Shown: positions 14,607 to 22,402, counted from the first letter of the stretch. The stretch: 24,920 nucleotides of DNA from Bacillota bacterium (GCA_023435925.1 JAEZLF010000268.1:1-24920); one strand, 5' to 3'. The notes: a model not told the origin generated them from the sequence alone. Numbers and translations: made by a program.

Positions 14607-14725
14607 GTTTAAAACCTCCCACAATTTTATTGAAAGACCGGCTTTCAATGTATTATTTTTATTCATGTATTATATCATGAAGCCATAAATTTCACACGGC
14701 CATAAATTCCACCGGAGGCATATGA

Positions 14726-14745
14726 CATCCTCGTTTAAGAGGATG
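14726..14745. terminator. hairpin after the glycosidase gene
   Basis: CATCCTC (14726-14732) and GAGGATG (14739-14745) form a stem with a 6-base loop, six bases past the stop codon of the minus-strand gene that ends at 14751. No T run follows, so termination would be weak. Next to it a 12-base word, CCATAAATT plus context, occurs twice (near 14682 and 14700). Confidence 0.45.
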
Positions 14746-14750
14746 CCATA

Positions 14751-17657
14751 TTATGATTCGATTTCTTTGTATATATAAGTTACAGTAGAACCCTTGACGG
14801 TAACAAGCACATACTGGGCTGCAGCTGTTTTACCTTCCTTCACACCGTCGATTTCGTAACCGGCAGTTGATATATATTTCACGCCTTTTTCCGTAAAGCT
14901 TTCATTCTTAGCACCGTTGTAGAAAACCCATACATTACGAAGGGTATTTAACCGATACTTTGAAATTGTTTCCTTGAATAAAGACATCTCAAGCTTGTCT
15001 GAGAAGGTTTCGGGAGCGTTTTCCATCATGATGAATACGTTCTTGCCCTTGAAGGAGTCCAGGTCCTTGAGAAACTGATGCCACTGTGCTGAATCACTAA
15101 GCCGCAGCCCGTTTTTGCGGGTGTCAAGCTTAAAGAATCTGCTGTTTTTGAAATCAGTGAACGAGTATTTATAATCCACTGCCTTCGTACTTTTCAGATC
15201 CACTCCGTGAGTAGCAATGGTCGGTTTCTTTTGAATAAGGCTTGTTACCGACTCATGGGAACCATCTCCCACAACAGCACCCAGTTCCAGGTATTTGGTG
15301 ACTTTATTGGCAAAGGTGGATACGAGTTTCTTTTCCAATGCGTTCTTAGGAGCCCTTGACTGGCCAAGGACACCAAAACGGAAAGAATCTGCCGTAGCCT
15401 TTGAAAAACTGACTGCTTTGTTCGTTTCATCCACAGGAACGGTGTTTTCCGGTATTTTCAGATTTTCAACAGATGGATAACCGCTGTTGGTTACCGTCAG
15501 ATCATCAAAGTAGATGCTGCCTGCATCAGGAACAGGATTGACCTGAACGAGATAGAGGCGGGTCAGCTTGGCCGGAAGCTTAATGTTTTCAATGGAAGCG
15601 TCGACATATTGCCAACCGGTCCAGCCCATTGTTTTAGCCAGATCCACCACCTGCTTTTCTCCGTTTGCATCTGAAAGCTCAGCTCTCAGCCAGCCGGAGT
15701 TTTCATGGTCATTATAAACCTGAAGACCGATTTTTGAGACACCTGAATCCAGCATAATACCGCCATTGGGAAGAAGCATATAAGCTGCACGGCTCTCCTC
15801 GGAATTTTCGAATTCATAAGTGAGCTTTCCGGAGGATTTCCCCGATAACTTCTGCTCCGAAGAGATCGAATAGGTTCCCTTGACCGTTGCGGGGTAGGAG
15901 GTGAAGGAGCCATTATCAGCTTCAAACTGGTCGATCACTTTTGTCGTATCCGCAGAGATGGATACGGAGCAATATGCACTGGCCTTGTCAACAGTGGCCT
16001 GGATATAGCTGGCGCCTTTCGCCGCTGCAGTAAACACACCGTCTTTAAAAGTACCGATTTTATCCTGAATGGTCCATTTTACATCTGCCGGGTCGATTGT
16101 TGCTATGTATCCCCGTGGATTCACTCCGACTATGGAGAAGGTCTTTGTTTTGCCAACAGGAAGCTTTATACTGCTCTCACTGAGAATAATTTTCGCTGGC
16201 GTAGACAATACGCTGATGTCCATGGAAGCAGTTATTTTTCCTATTTTGGCTGTAACCTTTCCTTCACCGTAAGTGGAAGGGTAGAGGGTGCTGCCTTTAA
16301 ATTTACCTTTCACTCCGGATACGCTCCATTTAACACTGTTCTGATCTACCTCGATAGGATTGTTGTAGCTGTCATAGCCTTTTACGGTAAAGGTTCTTGA
16401 CGTGTTGGTAAACAGATATCTGTCCGGGGCTTCTACAATGAGCCCGGCAAGGGGGGCCGAAGGGGCGGATGTGAATACGCCGATTGCTGTTGCAACACCT
16501 CGGGCCAGACCGTCAGATGGACTGTTCATCACCTGAACCTCCGTACTGCCCACAGGTCTTGCCACCATGGTGGTTGAGCCTCCGCCATCCAGGTTTATTG
16601 CATTGTAGGCTCCAATACTTTGCATAAACAGGGCAAGATCCTTCTGGCTCAAGCCTATGCTGGCTGTCTGCCGGCCGTCTACAGTTACCATGTAGAGCAG
16701 CTTGCCGTCCTTCGAGCTGCCTATGGCTGTTTTTGGGCTTTTCTTTGAAACGTCGGCAGGATTGAAGGAGAAGGTTGACGGTATTTCTCCATTTCTCACT
16801 AAGACGCTGCTTCCGGAAACGGACATTTTTAAATTGGACCAGCCGGGAGCCGTGCCGATGGTCATTGTAATACTGTCACCGACTGAAAATGCCTGCTGAA
16901 GTGTTTTAGCACCGGCGGTACGTGTAACTACGACAAAACCGTTTGCCGGTATTGTCGCAGCGGGTTGAGATACAAGAAACTGTGTTACAATTCCATTATC
17001 GACAACCATCTGAACAACATCGGGTAATTCAGCGGTTGCTCCGACTGCCGTATTTCCCCATTTTCTATCAAAGATAGTGATGTCAGTATATTTTGCCCCA
17101 TTGGTCTTGTTGTACCGTGCAACATCAACTTTTGCACCGGCCTGAGAAGTCAGGAATATATCGGTCTTCCAGTAATTCAGCAATACTTCGTTCAGCTTGC
17201 TGATGGATAAGGATGCCATGGAATCACTATAACGGTTTATGTCATTGGATGCACTCATAATATTCGCTGACTGAACAATAGTACCAACCGGGTAACCATA
17301 ACCTCCGCCGGAGGGAGTAAAGAAGCTGCCGTTAATAGCTGCAACAGCGTTTTTTTGAGTTGCCAGTTTTTTTGTTGTTGCCAGCTTGCCTACAGACTCG
17401 GTATTCGTGAGCGCATCAACATTGATGTACTTGTTTGACAGATCCGCAGTCATAATATGTATATTGTACCATCCGTCCGTAGTGAATTTGACAATATTCT
17501 CAAGGGTTACTCCCTGTGTGATGATCTGCTTGCTTGTTTTCTGATGAATCACGCTGGGGTCCGCAGTATCGGCATTGACGGTTACTACGGGTGTTATTGC
17601 AAGAACTGTGGCTATCATTGCAGCCAGATACTTTCTTTTTCCTTTGTTTTTTAGCAT
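14751..17657 (-). CDS. secreted phosphodiester glycosidase family protein, multidomain
   Basis: About 968 residues. It starts with a signal peptide (LKNKGKRKYLAAMIATVLAI, cleavage probably near VNADT at ~30). Residues ~90-390 match the phosphodiester glycosidase (NAGPA) domain, with the hallmark NLDGGGSTTMVARP at about 354-367 and SDGLARGVATAIGVF closing it; this domain cleaves alpha-GlcNAc phosphodiesters or related exopolysaccharide links. Two Ig-like bacterial domains follow (~400-560). Then comes a beta-sandwich, carbohydrate-binding-like module (about 565-715, VIDQFEADNGSF to GSIYFDDLTVTN), and a C-terminal ~230 residues that start FRFGVLGQSRAP and resemble a calcineurin-like phosphoesterase. 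That last domain seems to have lost the D-x-H and GN(H/D) metal ligands. GGAGG just upstream fixes the start at the second of two adjacent ATG codons. It begins within bases of the ttcA stop and is likely co-transcribed. Confidence 0.85.
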   Translation of the reverse strand: MLKNKGKRKYLAAMIATVLAITPVVTVNADTADPSVIHQKTSKQIITQGVTLENIVKFTTDGWYNIHIMTADLSNKYINVDALTNTESVGKLATTKKLATQKNAVAAINGSFFTPSGGGYGYPVGTIVQSANIMSASNDINRYSDSMASLSISKLNEVLLNYWKTDIFLTSQAGAKVDVARYNKTNGAKYTDITIFDRKWGNTAVGATAELPDVVQMVVDNGIVTQFLVSQPAATIPANGFVVVTRTAGAKTLQQAFSVGDSITMTIGTAPGWSNLKMSVSGSSVLVRNGEIPSTFSFNPADVSKKSPKTAIGSSKDGKLLYMVTVDGRQTASIGLSQKDLALFMQSIGAYNAINLDGGGSTTMVARPVGSTEVQVMNSPSDGLARGVATAIGVFTSAPSAPLAGLIVEAPDRYLFTNTSRTFTVKGYDSYNNPIEVDQNSVKWSVSGVKGKFKGSTLYPSTYGEGKVTAKIGKITASMDISVLSTPAKIILSESSIKLPVGKTKTFSIVGVNPRGYIATIDPADVKWTIQDKIGTFKDGVFTAAAKGASYIQATVDKASAYCSVSISADTTKVIDQFEADNGSFTSYPATVKGTYSISSEQKLSGKSSGKLTYEFENSEESRAAYMLLPNGGIMLDSGVSKIGLQVYNDHENSGWLRAELSDANGEKQVVDLAKTMGWTGWQYVDASIENIKLPAKLTRLYLVQVNPVPDAGSIYFDDLTVTNSGYPSVENLKIPENTVPVDETNKAVSFSKATADSFRFGVLGQSRAPKNALEKKLVSTFANKVTKYLELGAVVGDGSHESVTSLIQKKPTIATHGVDLKSTKAVDYKYSFTDFKNSRFFKLDTRKNGLRLSDSAQWHQFLKDLDSFKGKNVFIMMENAPETFSDKLEMSLFKETISKYRLNTLRNVWVFYNGAKNESFTEKGVKYISTAGYEIDGVKEGKTAAAQYVLVTVKGSTVTYIYKEIES

Positions 17658-17668
17658 CATTACCTCCA

Positions 17669-18463
17669 TTAGTCGTGCCATCCGTCCAATCCGGATCGTT
17701 TAAGGGCACCAAAAACTGTACTTTTAATATCCCTGTTCTCAATGGCCAGTTCTTCAAGCAACTCCTTGATATACTGACGCTTTGTATGTCCGTTGGCAGG
17801 ACAGGGATTGTGAACTATCTGCAGGCCTTTTTCTCTGACAAAAGCCCGTATTTGTTGCTCCTGTGTATAAATAAGGGGTCTGATAACATAAAGCTGTTTT
17901 CTATCCAGATAAGTTACCGGAGAAAATGAGTGGATACGGCCTTCATAAAATGTGCTTAAAAGTAATGTTTCGATAACATCATCCTGGTTGTGGGCAAGCG
18001 CTATCTTGTTACAGCCAAGCTTTAAAGCTGCATTGTTGAGTGCGCCCCGTCTCAGATTGGCACAAAGTGAGCAGGGATTCTTCTCCTGCCTTCCTTCAAA
18101 AATAATTTTACCTATGTATGTATCTTCTAAGATATATTCAACCTCAATATCTTCACATAGCTTCTTTACAGGGGAGAAATCCATTTCACCAATACCCATC
18201 GCCAGTGTGACGGCTTTGAGTTCAAATCTAACGGGGAAAAAATCCATCAATTTCCTTAGTGCAACCAGCAGAGTCAGACTGTCTTTTCCTCCGGAGACCC
18301 CTATGGCTACCCGATCACCCTCATGAATCATATCGAAGTCCTGGATAGCTCTTCTGACCTGCCCTAAAATCCGTTTTATAAGCAACACCTCTTCATTAGT
18401 AAGACTGCAACCGGAGACCAGACTCCCTTCTTCTATTATAGGATACTGGTTTAGACGTAGCAA
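17669..18463 (-). CDS. ttcA: TtcA-type tRNA 2-thiocytidine biosynthesis protein
   Basis: Probable ATP-dependent enzyme that puts sulfur on a tRNA cytidine, from the N-type ATP pyrophosphatase (PP-loop) family. 264 residues. SGGKDS P-loop at 57-62 within AIGVSGGKDSLTLL, then C131-x2-C134 (CSLC) followed by RRGAL, the AHNQDDVIETLLL motif at ~157-169, and a third Cys at 221 (NPCPANGHTKRQ). Three Cys in this spacing can hold a [4Fe-4S] cluster, as in TtcA. This separates it from TilS, which has other C-terminal domains and lacks the CxxC. The start is TTG with AAGG close upstream, so the first few residues are less certain. It sits directly upstream of the glycosidase gene and the two overlap at the TAA/ATG region. 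Cognate tRNA and exact modification are inferred from family. Confidence 0.85.
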   Translation of the reverse strand: MLRLNQYPIIEEGSLVSGCSLTNEEVLLIKRILGQVRRAIQDFDMIHEGDRVAIGVSGGKDSLTLLVALRKLMDFFPVRFELKAVTLAMGIGEMDFSPVKKLCEDIEVEYILEDTYIGKIIFEGRQEKNPCSLCANLRRGALNNAALKLGCNKIALAHNQDDVIETLLLSTFYEGRIHSFSPVTYLDRKQLYVIRPLIYTQEQQIRAFVREKGLQIVHNPCPANGHTKRQYIKELLEELAIENRDIKSTVFGALKRSGLDGWHD

Positions 18464-18685
18464 GTTACCTTTTTGTTACACAATTCTTTCTAATTATTAA
18501 ATTTTTACGGTAAGCAGAATTTTTGGCAAGCGGATTTTGTAGCATGCAGAATTGCAGTATTATTAATGTGTATATTTTTGATCTTGCCTTGATTATTAAA
18601 ATCGTTTAAAATGAAGCTACAGAAAGCGGCGGAGAGAAAAGGCAGCATAATTTTGTGAAACAGCGTATTATGCCAATTTGGGCCT
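18464..18685. other. intergenic between ttcA and tRNA-Pro
   Basis: AT-rich DNA upstream of ttcA (minus) and of the tRNA (plus). A TTGCCA near 18521 could be a -35 for ttcA, but the -10 is poor. No coding frame or further RNA is evident. Confidence 0.4.
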
Positions 18686-18714
18686 TTGAACAAATGCCCG
18701 CCATGTAGTAAAAT
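18686..18714 (+). promoter_or_regulatory. promoter of tRNA-Pro
   Basis: TTGAAC (18686-18691) and TAAAAT (18709-18714) are separated by 17 bases and lie 30 bases upstream of the tRNA. Confidence 0.65.
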
Positions 18715-18744
18715 ATACTCTGCGTCTTAAAAACAGAATCATAA

Positions 18745-18820
18745 CGGGGTGTAGCGCAGCTGGTAGCGCGCTTGGTTTGGGACCAAGATGCCGCAGGTTC
18801 AAATCCTGTCACTCCGACCA
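18745..18820 (+). tRNA. tRNA-Pro (anticodon TGG)
   Basis: 76 bases with encoded CCA. Acceptor arm CGGGGTG pairs with CACTCCG (one G-T pair). D arm GCGC...GCGC around AGCTGGTA. Anticodon stem CTTGG/CCAAG with loop TTTGGGA gives anticodon TGG. T arm CAGG-TTCAAAT-CCTG. A promoter lies upstream and a strong terminator directly downstream. The 3' end recurs as a direct repeat at 19010-19032. Confidence 0.98.
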
Positions 18821-18861
18821 AAAAAACCGAAATCCGGGTTCATCTCGAAGTTCGGTTTTTT
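18821..18861 (+). terminator. terminator of tRNA-Pro
   Basis: AAAAAACCGAA (18821-18831) and TTCGGTTTTTT (18851-18861) form a perfect 11-bp outer stem ending in a T run. It begins immediately after the tRNA CCA end. Confidence 0.9.
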
Positions 18862-18872
18862 TACGTATATGA

Positions 18873-19032
18873 ACAGGATTTGAACCTGAGAAGGCACGAG
18901 GCGTTAAGAAAATGTGCTAAATGCACATTTTTAGCCGAAGTGTGCCGAGACTAAAGTCGAGGCGGTAGTATGCGAGCTTCTTTAGGAACATATGAAGCGA
19001 AGCAGACGGTCAAATCCTGTCACTCCGACCAA
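18873..19032 (+). repeat. structured mini-element with tRNA-derived ends
   Basis: A ~160-base unit downstream of tRNA-Pro that no coding frame explains. It opens with ACAGGATTTGAACCTG (18873-18888), an exact inverted copy of the tRNA T arm (18794-18809), and closes with a copy of the tRNA 3' end. The opening can pair with the close (ACAGGATTTGA with TCAAATCCTGT) to enclose the rest. Inside are three hairpins: AAAATGTGC/GCACATTTT around TAAAT (about 18909-18931) within an outer GGCAC/GTGCC; GCC-GA-GAC-TAAA-GTC-GA-GGC (18944-18963) with tandem GA mismatches; and GCTTC/GAAGC (about 18975-18998). It may be a structured RNA, a small mobile unit using tRNA-Pro as target, or a dispersed repeat. Confidence 0.6.
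19010..19032 (+). repeat. direct repeat of the tRNA-Pro 3' end (att-like)
   Basis: The 23 bases TCAAATCCTG...CCGACCAA match 18799-18821 exactly, so the tRNA 3' end is duplicated 211 bases downstream. Duplication of a tRNA 3' end is the usual footprint of a tyrosine-recombinase integration site. No integrase lies between the copies, so if this is an att pair the element is tiny or deleted. Confidence 0.8.
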
Positions 19033-19093
19033 GGGTTTCAAGTCATATTGGAACTCTTTTTTTATGCCATTTACACCTTGAGCATGAAATAAT

Positions 19094-19115
19094 AAAAAAG
19101 AGCCGTAATGGCTCT
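19094..19115 (-). terminator. terminator of the 19194-21716 operon
   Basis: AGAGCC (19099-19104) and GGCTCT (19110-19115) around a 5-base loop. On the minus strand the stem is followed by a run of T (complement of the A run at 19094-19098). It lies about 80 bases after the stop of the oxidoreductase gene. The plus strand is also followed by a T-rich tract, so it could act both ways. Confidence 0.8.
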
Positions 19116-19193
19116 AATTTTTAATCTTTACCTGTATTGATTGCTGACCTGAGGACAAAGCAAGCTGGTAATGCAACCGGAGCGAAGGACGGA

Positions 19194-20138
19194 TTATGCG
19201 CCCTTAACGGATATGACGACTTTCCCCATTGCGTGGCCTCCGCTGAGATATCGCACGGCATCTGCGGTTTCCTGAAGTGGATAACGCCTGTCAATCACTG
19301 GCTTCACTTTACCGGCTTCAACAAGCTGAATGATAAACACCAAATCCTTTTTATTTGGCTTTGCTGCCAGTGTGCGCATCTTTCTGCTGCCAATGGACAT
19401 AAATACTCCAAACAGCATAGATTTCACAATCTGCGACAGACCACCCCCGACCATGACATAAATGCCTTTCGGTGTTAACAGACGCTTGTATGCAGAAAGA
19501 GAGTAGCTTCCATTTACGGCCAGAACGAGATCATAACACTTGCTGCCTTTGGTAAAGTCATTTTTCTTATAATTGATAACTTCATCTGCACCAAGAGATT
19601 GAATGAGCTTTTCGTTTTTCTCCCCACAGACAGCAGTGACTTCCGCTCCAAAGTACTTGGCAAGCTGAACCGCAAATGTCCCCACACCGCCGCCTGCTCC
19701 GCAAATCAACACCTTTTGTCCCGACTGTATCCCACCTTTGTCCCTAAGTGCCTGCAGGGCTGTAACTGCTGCCATTGGGACTGCGGCAGCCGTTTCATAC
19801 GATACACCCGCCGGCTTCAAGGTCAATGCGCTTTCCGGAACGGCAACGTATTCGGCAAAGCCACCAAAGCCTACCGCTGAAATGTCTCCAAGCACATCAT
19901 CTCCGATGGAAAACTCCTTTGTGTTTTTCCCAGCTGCCTCAACCTTTCCGGCGATATCGGCACCAAAGATTTTCCGCTTCGGAATGATTCCCATCTTCAT
20001 GGAGCGGTAGTCGGCAGCATTTATAGAAACAGCGTGAATTTTCACCAAAACTTCATTGTCACCTGGTATGGGTTTTTCCATTTCCTTAAGGACCAGAATG
20101 TTGGAAGAATTCTTCTTATCATACACAATTGCCTTCAT
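19194..20138 (-). CDS. zinc-independent quinone oxidoreductase-like MDR enzyme
   Basis: 314 residues, medium-chain dehydrogenase/reductase superfamily. N-terminal catalytic domain with MKAIVYDKKNSSNILVLKEM, VLVKIHAVSINAADYRSMKM and FGADIAGKVEAAG; the Asp in GAD replaces the His-Glu of zinc alcohol dehydrogenases, so it resembles the zinc-free NADPH:quinone oxidoreductases. The Rossmann nucleotide motif GAGGGVGTFAVQLAKYFGAE lies at about 146-165. The C-terminal GKVKPVIDRRYPLQETADAVRYLSGGHAMGKVVI is typical. It is the last gene of a minus-strand cluster with its own terminator. It is 78 bases from the DUF4386 gene, so an internal promoter is possible. Substrate unknown; reduction of quinones or alpha,beta-unsaturated carbonyls is the family role. 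Confidence 0.88.
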   Translation of the reverse strand: MKAIVYDKKNSSNILVLKEMEKPIPGDNEVLVKIHAVSINAADYRSMKMGIIPKRKIFGADIAGKVEAAGKNTKEFSIGDDVLGDISAVGFGGFAEYVAVPESALTLKPAGVSYETAAAVPMAAVTALQALRDKGGIQSGQKVLICGAGGGVGTFAVQLAKYFGAEVTAVCGEKNEKLIQSLGADEVINYKKNDFTKGSKCYDLVLAVNGSYSLSAYKRLLTPKGIYVMVGGGLSQIVKSMLFGVFMSIGSRKMRTLAAKPNKKDLVFIIQLVEAGKVKPVIDRRYPLQETADAVRYLSGGHAMGKVVISVKGA

Positions 20139-20216
20139 TTAACTCGTCGCTCCTTTACTTGTTTTCTCTTTTCATCCGCTTTCCTCTTCGTCACATTCTC
20201 GATATGCGTCATCGCC

Positions 20217-20951
20217 TCATACGCGAACCGTGCTTTGCTTCAGGGATTTCGTTTCCTTAACACCCCGAATCAGCAGCCAGGCCATGAAGGATAATTCTGC
20301 TATTACTCCGGGCAGCAATAGAATGGTCTCCGTCGTTCCATTCGGGACCACAAAATGTTCTAATGTCGCTGTCAATCCAAATATGGTTTCAATGATAAAC
20401 AACACTCCGAACACTTTCGGAACAAATCCCGACTTATAAATCAAAACTCCAAGGGGAAGGACCCAAAGAGAAAAGAATATCTGACCGATGATATATCCAT
20501 GTCCGTACAGATTATAAAACAGCATTGCCAAAGAATGTCGCTGGCCGGAAGTAAACGTATTCAGATAATCATTCCCGCTTAATATGTATAGCGGCGCAAT
20601 CTCATTTATTACATTAAACATAAGCAGTACGCAGCCAATAGAGGCAAAAACCACCATTGTTGCAGCCATATTCCAATCCACGGAAGAAAGCAGTCTGAAT
20701 AATGCCAAGGCAGTAAGCAGATAACTGATTGCCATGAGAATATCACTTGTAATACCTATCCGGTATGAAAAGTCATTTGATAGAATATTCGTTGCTGTCA
20801 AGTTAATGTCATTTGGTACGATAAGCCTTTGACGGAAAAAGATCTCCGCAAACAGGCCTGATACAACCATCGCAAGGAATAGAAGGCCCGCGATCCGGGC
20901 GTTTTTTTTCGTTCGATATCCGTTTTCTTTTCCAGTCAGTGCATCTGTCAT
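20217..20951 (-). CDS. DUF4386 family membrane protein
   Basis: 244 residues with about six hydrophobic segments (for example IAGLLFLAMVVSGLFAEIFF, ITSDILMAISYLLTALALFRLL, MVVFASIGCVLLMFNVINEIAPL and IIGQIFFSLWVLPLGVLIY). The N-terminal region and the SYRIGITSDILMAISYLLTAL segment fit DUF4386, integral membrane proteins with no assigned activity. The ATG overlaps the stop of the XRE gene by four bases, which indicates translational coupling. AAGGAGG lies 10 bases upstream, inside the XRE gene. Often found near XRE regulators of the same type, so it may be a regulated membrane module. Confidence 0.82.
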   Translation of the reverse strand: MTDALTGKENGYRTKKNARIAGLLFLAMVVSGLFAEIFFRQRLIVPNDINLTATNILSNDFSYRIGITSDILMAISYLLTALALFRLLSSVDWNMAATMVVFASIGCVLLMFNVINEIAPLYILSGNDYLNTFTSGQRHSLAMLFYNLYGHGYIIGQIFFSLWVLPLGVLIYKSGFVPKVFGVLFIIETIFGLTATLEHFVVPNGTTETILLLPGVIAELSFMAWLLIRGVKETKSLKQSTVRV

Positions 20952-21196
20952 TTTGAACCATCCTCCTTTTTACTGCCATTCTCTATCACCTCATGGGAAA
21001 ACACCTCTTCAAGCCTGATTCCAAACACATCGGCAATGCGGAATGCAAGATCCAGGGTTGGAGAATACTTTCCATTCTCAATTGCCACAATCGTCTGCCT
21101 TGTAACTCCGGTCTTCTTTGCCAGCTCCTGCTGTGTCATTTCATTATGAAAGAAACGCAATTTTCTAATATTGTTTGAAATCACGAGTTTAGACAT
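20948..21196 (-). CDS. small XRE regulator (YozG-like HTH)
   Basis: 82 residues, nearly all helix-turn-helix: NNIRKLRFFHNEMTQQELAK, TGVTRQTIVAIENGKYSPTL and DLAFRIADVFGIRLEEVFSH. This short form (HTH plus the LEEVF motif) is typical of YozG-like regulators that control an adjacent membrane protein. AAAGGGG lies upstream. Overlaps the preceding membrane protein gene by 8 bases and the next gene by 4, so the three form one translation-coupled unit. It probably represses the operon promoter at 21758-21784. Confidence 0.9.
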   Translation of the reverse strand: MSKLVISNNIRKLRFFHNEMTQQELAKKTGVTRQTIVAIENGKYSPTLDLAFRIADVFGIRLEEVFSHEVIENGSKKEDGSK

Positions 21197-21716
21197 TTTT
21201 AACCCCTTTCCTGTAAAAATACAGCTGTGAAAAGCCCTCGAAAAGCGATCCTAGGCTGAACGAAATGAAAATAATATTCAGCATAATGGCCGGTGGCATT
21301 TTCACATATAATGACACGAGAGAAGCAATAAATCCGGCTCCAACCACAACAGATGCATTTCTCATTGCTTTGAGCGCAATCAGTTTATCCATCTCATCTT
21401 CAATATTTTCCATTTCAAGCTCTTCGCAGGCATCGACAGCCGCCGGACGTTTTTCTTTGTTGGATATCTCTTTTGATGCCTCTTTAGACACCTCGTTTGC
21501 TGCGGTAAGAATAATGTGAAGGACAATCTGAGCCACTATTGTAACAGCAATTCCTCCGAAGATGGCAATCAGCATTGCAGTCGCCCAGAACTTCAAATCA
21601 TTAAGCAGATTCGGACCGGCTTGCTGATACTTCGAAATGCCATAGATACTGTAGACCGCCAGCACCAATAACCCGGATATAATTGTCGCAATTGTTTTTT
21701 TCTCCTGATAAAACAT
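21189..21716 (-). CDS. four-helix membrane protein of unknown function
   Basis: 175 residues. Hydrophobic segments at ~8-28 (TIATIISGLLVLAVYSIYGI), ~45-72 (ATAMLIAIFGGIAVTIVAQI and onwards), ~122-138 (SVVVGAGFIASLVSLYV) and ~142-162 (AIMLNIIFISFSLGSLFEGF), with a highly charged cytoplasmic-looking loop between helices 2 and 3 (many Glu/Lys, about 75-115). I do not recognise a named family. It is the first gene of the operon, followed by an overlapping YozG-like regulator. Such pairs are common in Clostridia and Bacilli, and the regulator is likely specific to the unit. AAGGAGAG lies upstream of the ATG. Confidence 0.75.
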   Translation of the reverse strand: MFYQEKKTIATIISGLLVLAVYSIYGISKYQQAGPNLLNDLKFWATAMLIAIFGGIAVTIVAQIVLHIILTAANEVSKEASKEISNKEKRPAAVDACEELEMENIEDEMDKLIALKAMRNASVVVGAGFIASLVSLYVKMPPAIMLNIIFISFSLGSLFEGFSQLYFYRKGVKNV

Positions 21717-21757
21717 TTCTTCTCTCCTTTTTTAACATGTTATTCGCCTATACACAG

Positions 21758-21784
21758 AGTATAATATTTTGGTCATTGTGTCAA
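21758..21784 (-). promoter_or_regulatory. promoter of the membrane protein-XRE operon
   Basis: On the minus strand TTGACA (21779-21784) and TATACT (21758-21763) have a 15-base spacer, shorter than ideal. The sequence also has a second TTGACT-like word further upstream. It is the best promoter candidate for 21189-21716 and the genes after it. Confidence 0.45.
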
Positions 21785-22071
21785 TAATTTTTTACACCAA
21801 GTCAAAATACTTTTACAAAATCAATACTGATCTGCTGTCAGGAATATTTAAAGATCGAGTAAATGCCGCATGCAATGGTATTAGCAAATAAACGTGTTGG
21901 ATTGGCTGTTTAACGAATAAGATGAAAGATATGCCTTTATGTGCGACAGTGTAAATATCTTATATAGTAAATACTGCTTTTTTGCTGCCCTTGAACCATT
22001 GATTTCACTGGGCTTTCATTGTAAATCCTATAAGACCACTCCGACCATATAAGAACGCTAATATTGATACG
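21785..22071. other. intergenic, no gene recognised
   Basis: AT-rich DNA between the accessory operon promoter and the macro-domain remnant. I see no coding frame with a ribosome binding site, no tRNA and no strong hairpin. A minus-strand frame (21937-22125) is not coding-like. Confidence 0.45.
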
Positions 22072-22269
22072 ATGAGTGTCAACATTACCACATCCGTATC
22101 GGTCACGAAGCCCTGCAAGTGGCAACCTCAGCTATTCAGGCTTTCCTTGCCGACTACGACTTGGATGTTTACCTTGCCGTGTTTGACAAGGCTTCATTTG
22201 CGGTCAGCGAAGAACTGCTCGGCGAAGTAGCAAGCTACATTGTGAGCATTATACGACACTTCATCTGAC
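22072..22269 (+). pseudogene. C-terminal remnant of a macro-domain protein
   Basis: An open frame from an ATG at 22072 to a TGA at 22267-22269 encodes about 65 residues. From about residue 12 on it reads HEALQVATSAIQAFLADYDL then DVYLAVFDKASFAVSEELLG and EVASYI, which fits the C-terminal strand-helix of the macro (ADP-ribose-binding, YmdB-like) family, where the typical text is AI..FL..HD..VYLVVFDK..F..S..L...I..YI. The first two-thirds of the domain, with the ADP-ribose pocket, is missing. There is no ribosome binding site for the ATG, so it is a truncated remnant. Its GC content is higher than the DNA on either side, suggesting that it came from elsewhere. Confidence 0.6.
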
Positions 22270-22324
22270 ACTTCAAAAAATTATTAAAAGTGTATATATG
22301 TGTGTTGATGTGAATAAATACCAC

Positions 22325-22353
22325 TTGTTTACACGGTTTTATGTAAATATAAT
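22325..22353 (+). promoter_or_regulatory. promoter of the riboswitch-TED unit
   Basis: TTGTTT (22325-22330) and a perfect TATAAT (22348-22353) are separated by 17 bases. The predicted transcript has a leader of about 290 bases before the adhesin start, containing an upstream ORF and the riboswitch. Confidence 0.65.
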
Positions 22354-22402
22354 AAAAATATAAATTGGGTGCTATGTATCCGTGCTGAAAGGAGGGGCTG
22401 CC

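Noticed and set aside
18606..18821. Minus-strand frame over tRNA-Pro (GVTGFEPAASWSQTKRATS)
   Set aside because: It is the translation of the antisense of a tRNA gene, a well-known false ORF type.
18821..19009. Prophage or integrative element between the tRNA-Pro repeats
   Set aside because: Only 189 bases separate the copies and no integrase or other gene is present; kept as a mini-element or scar.
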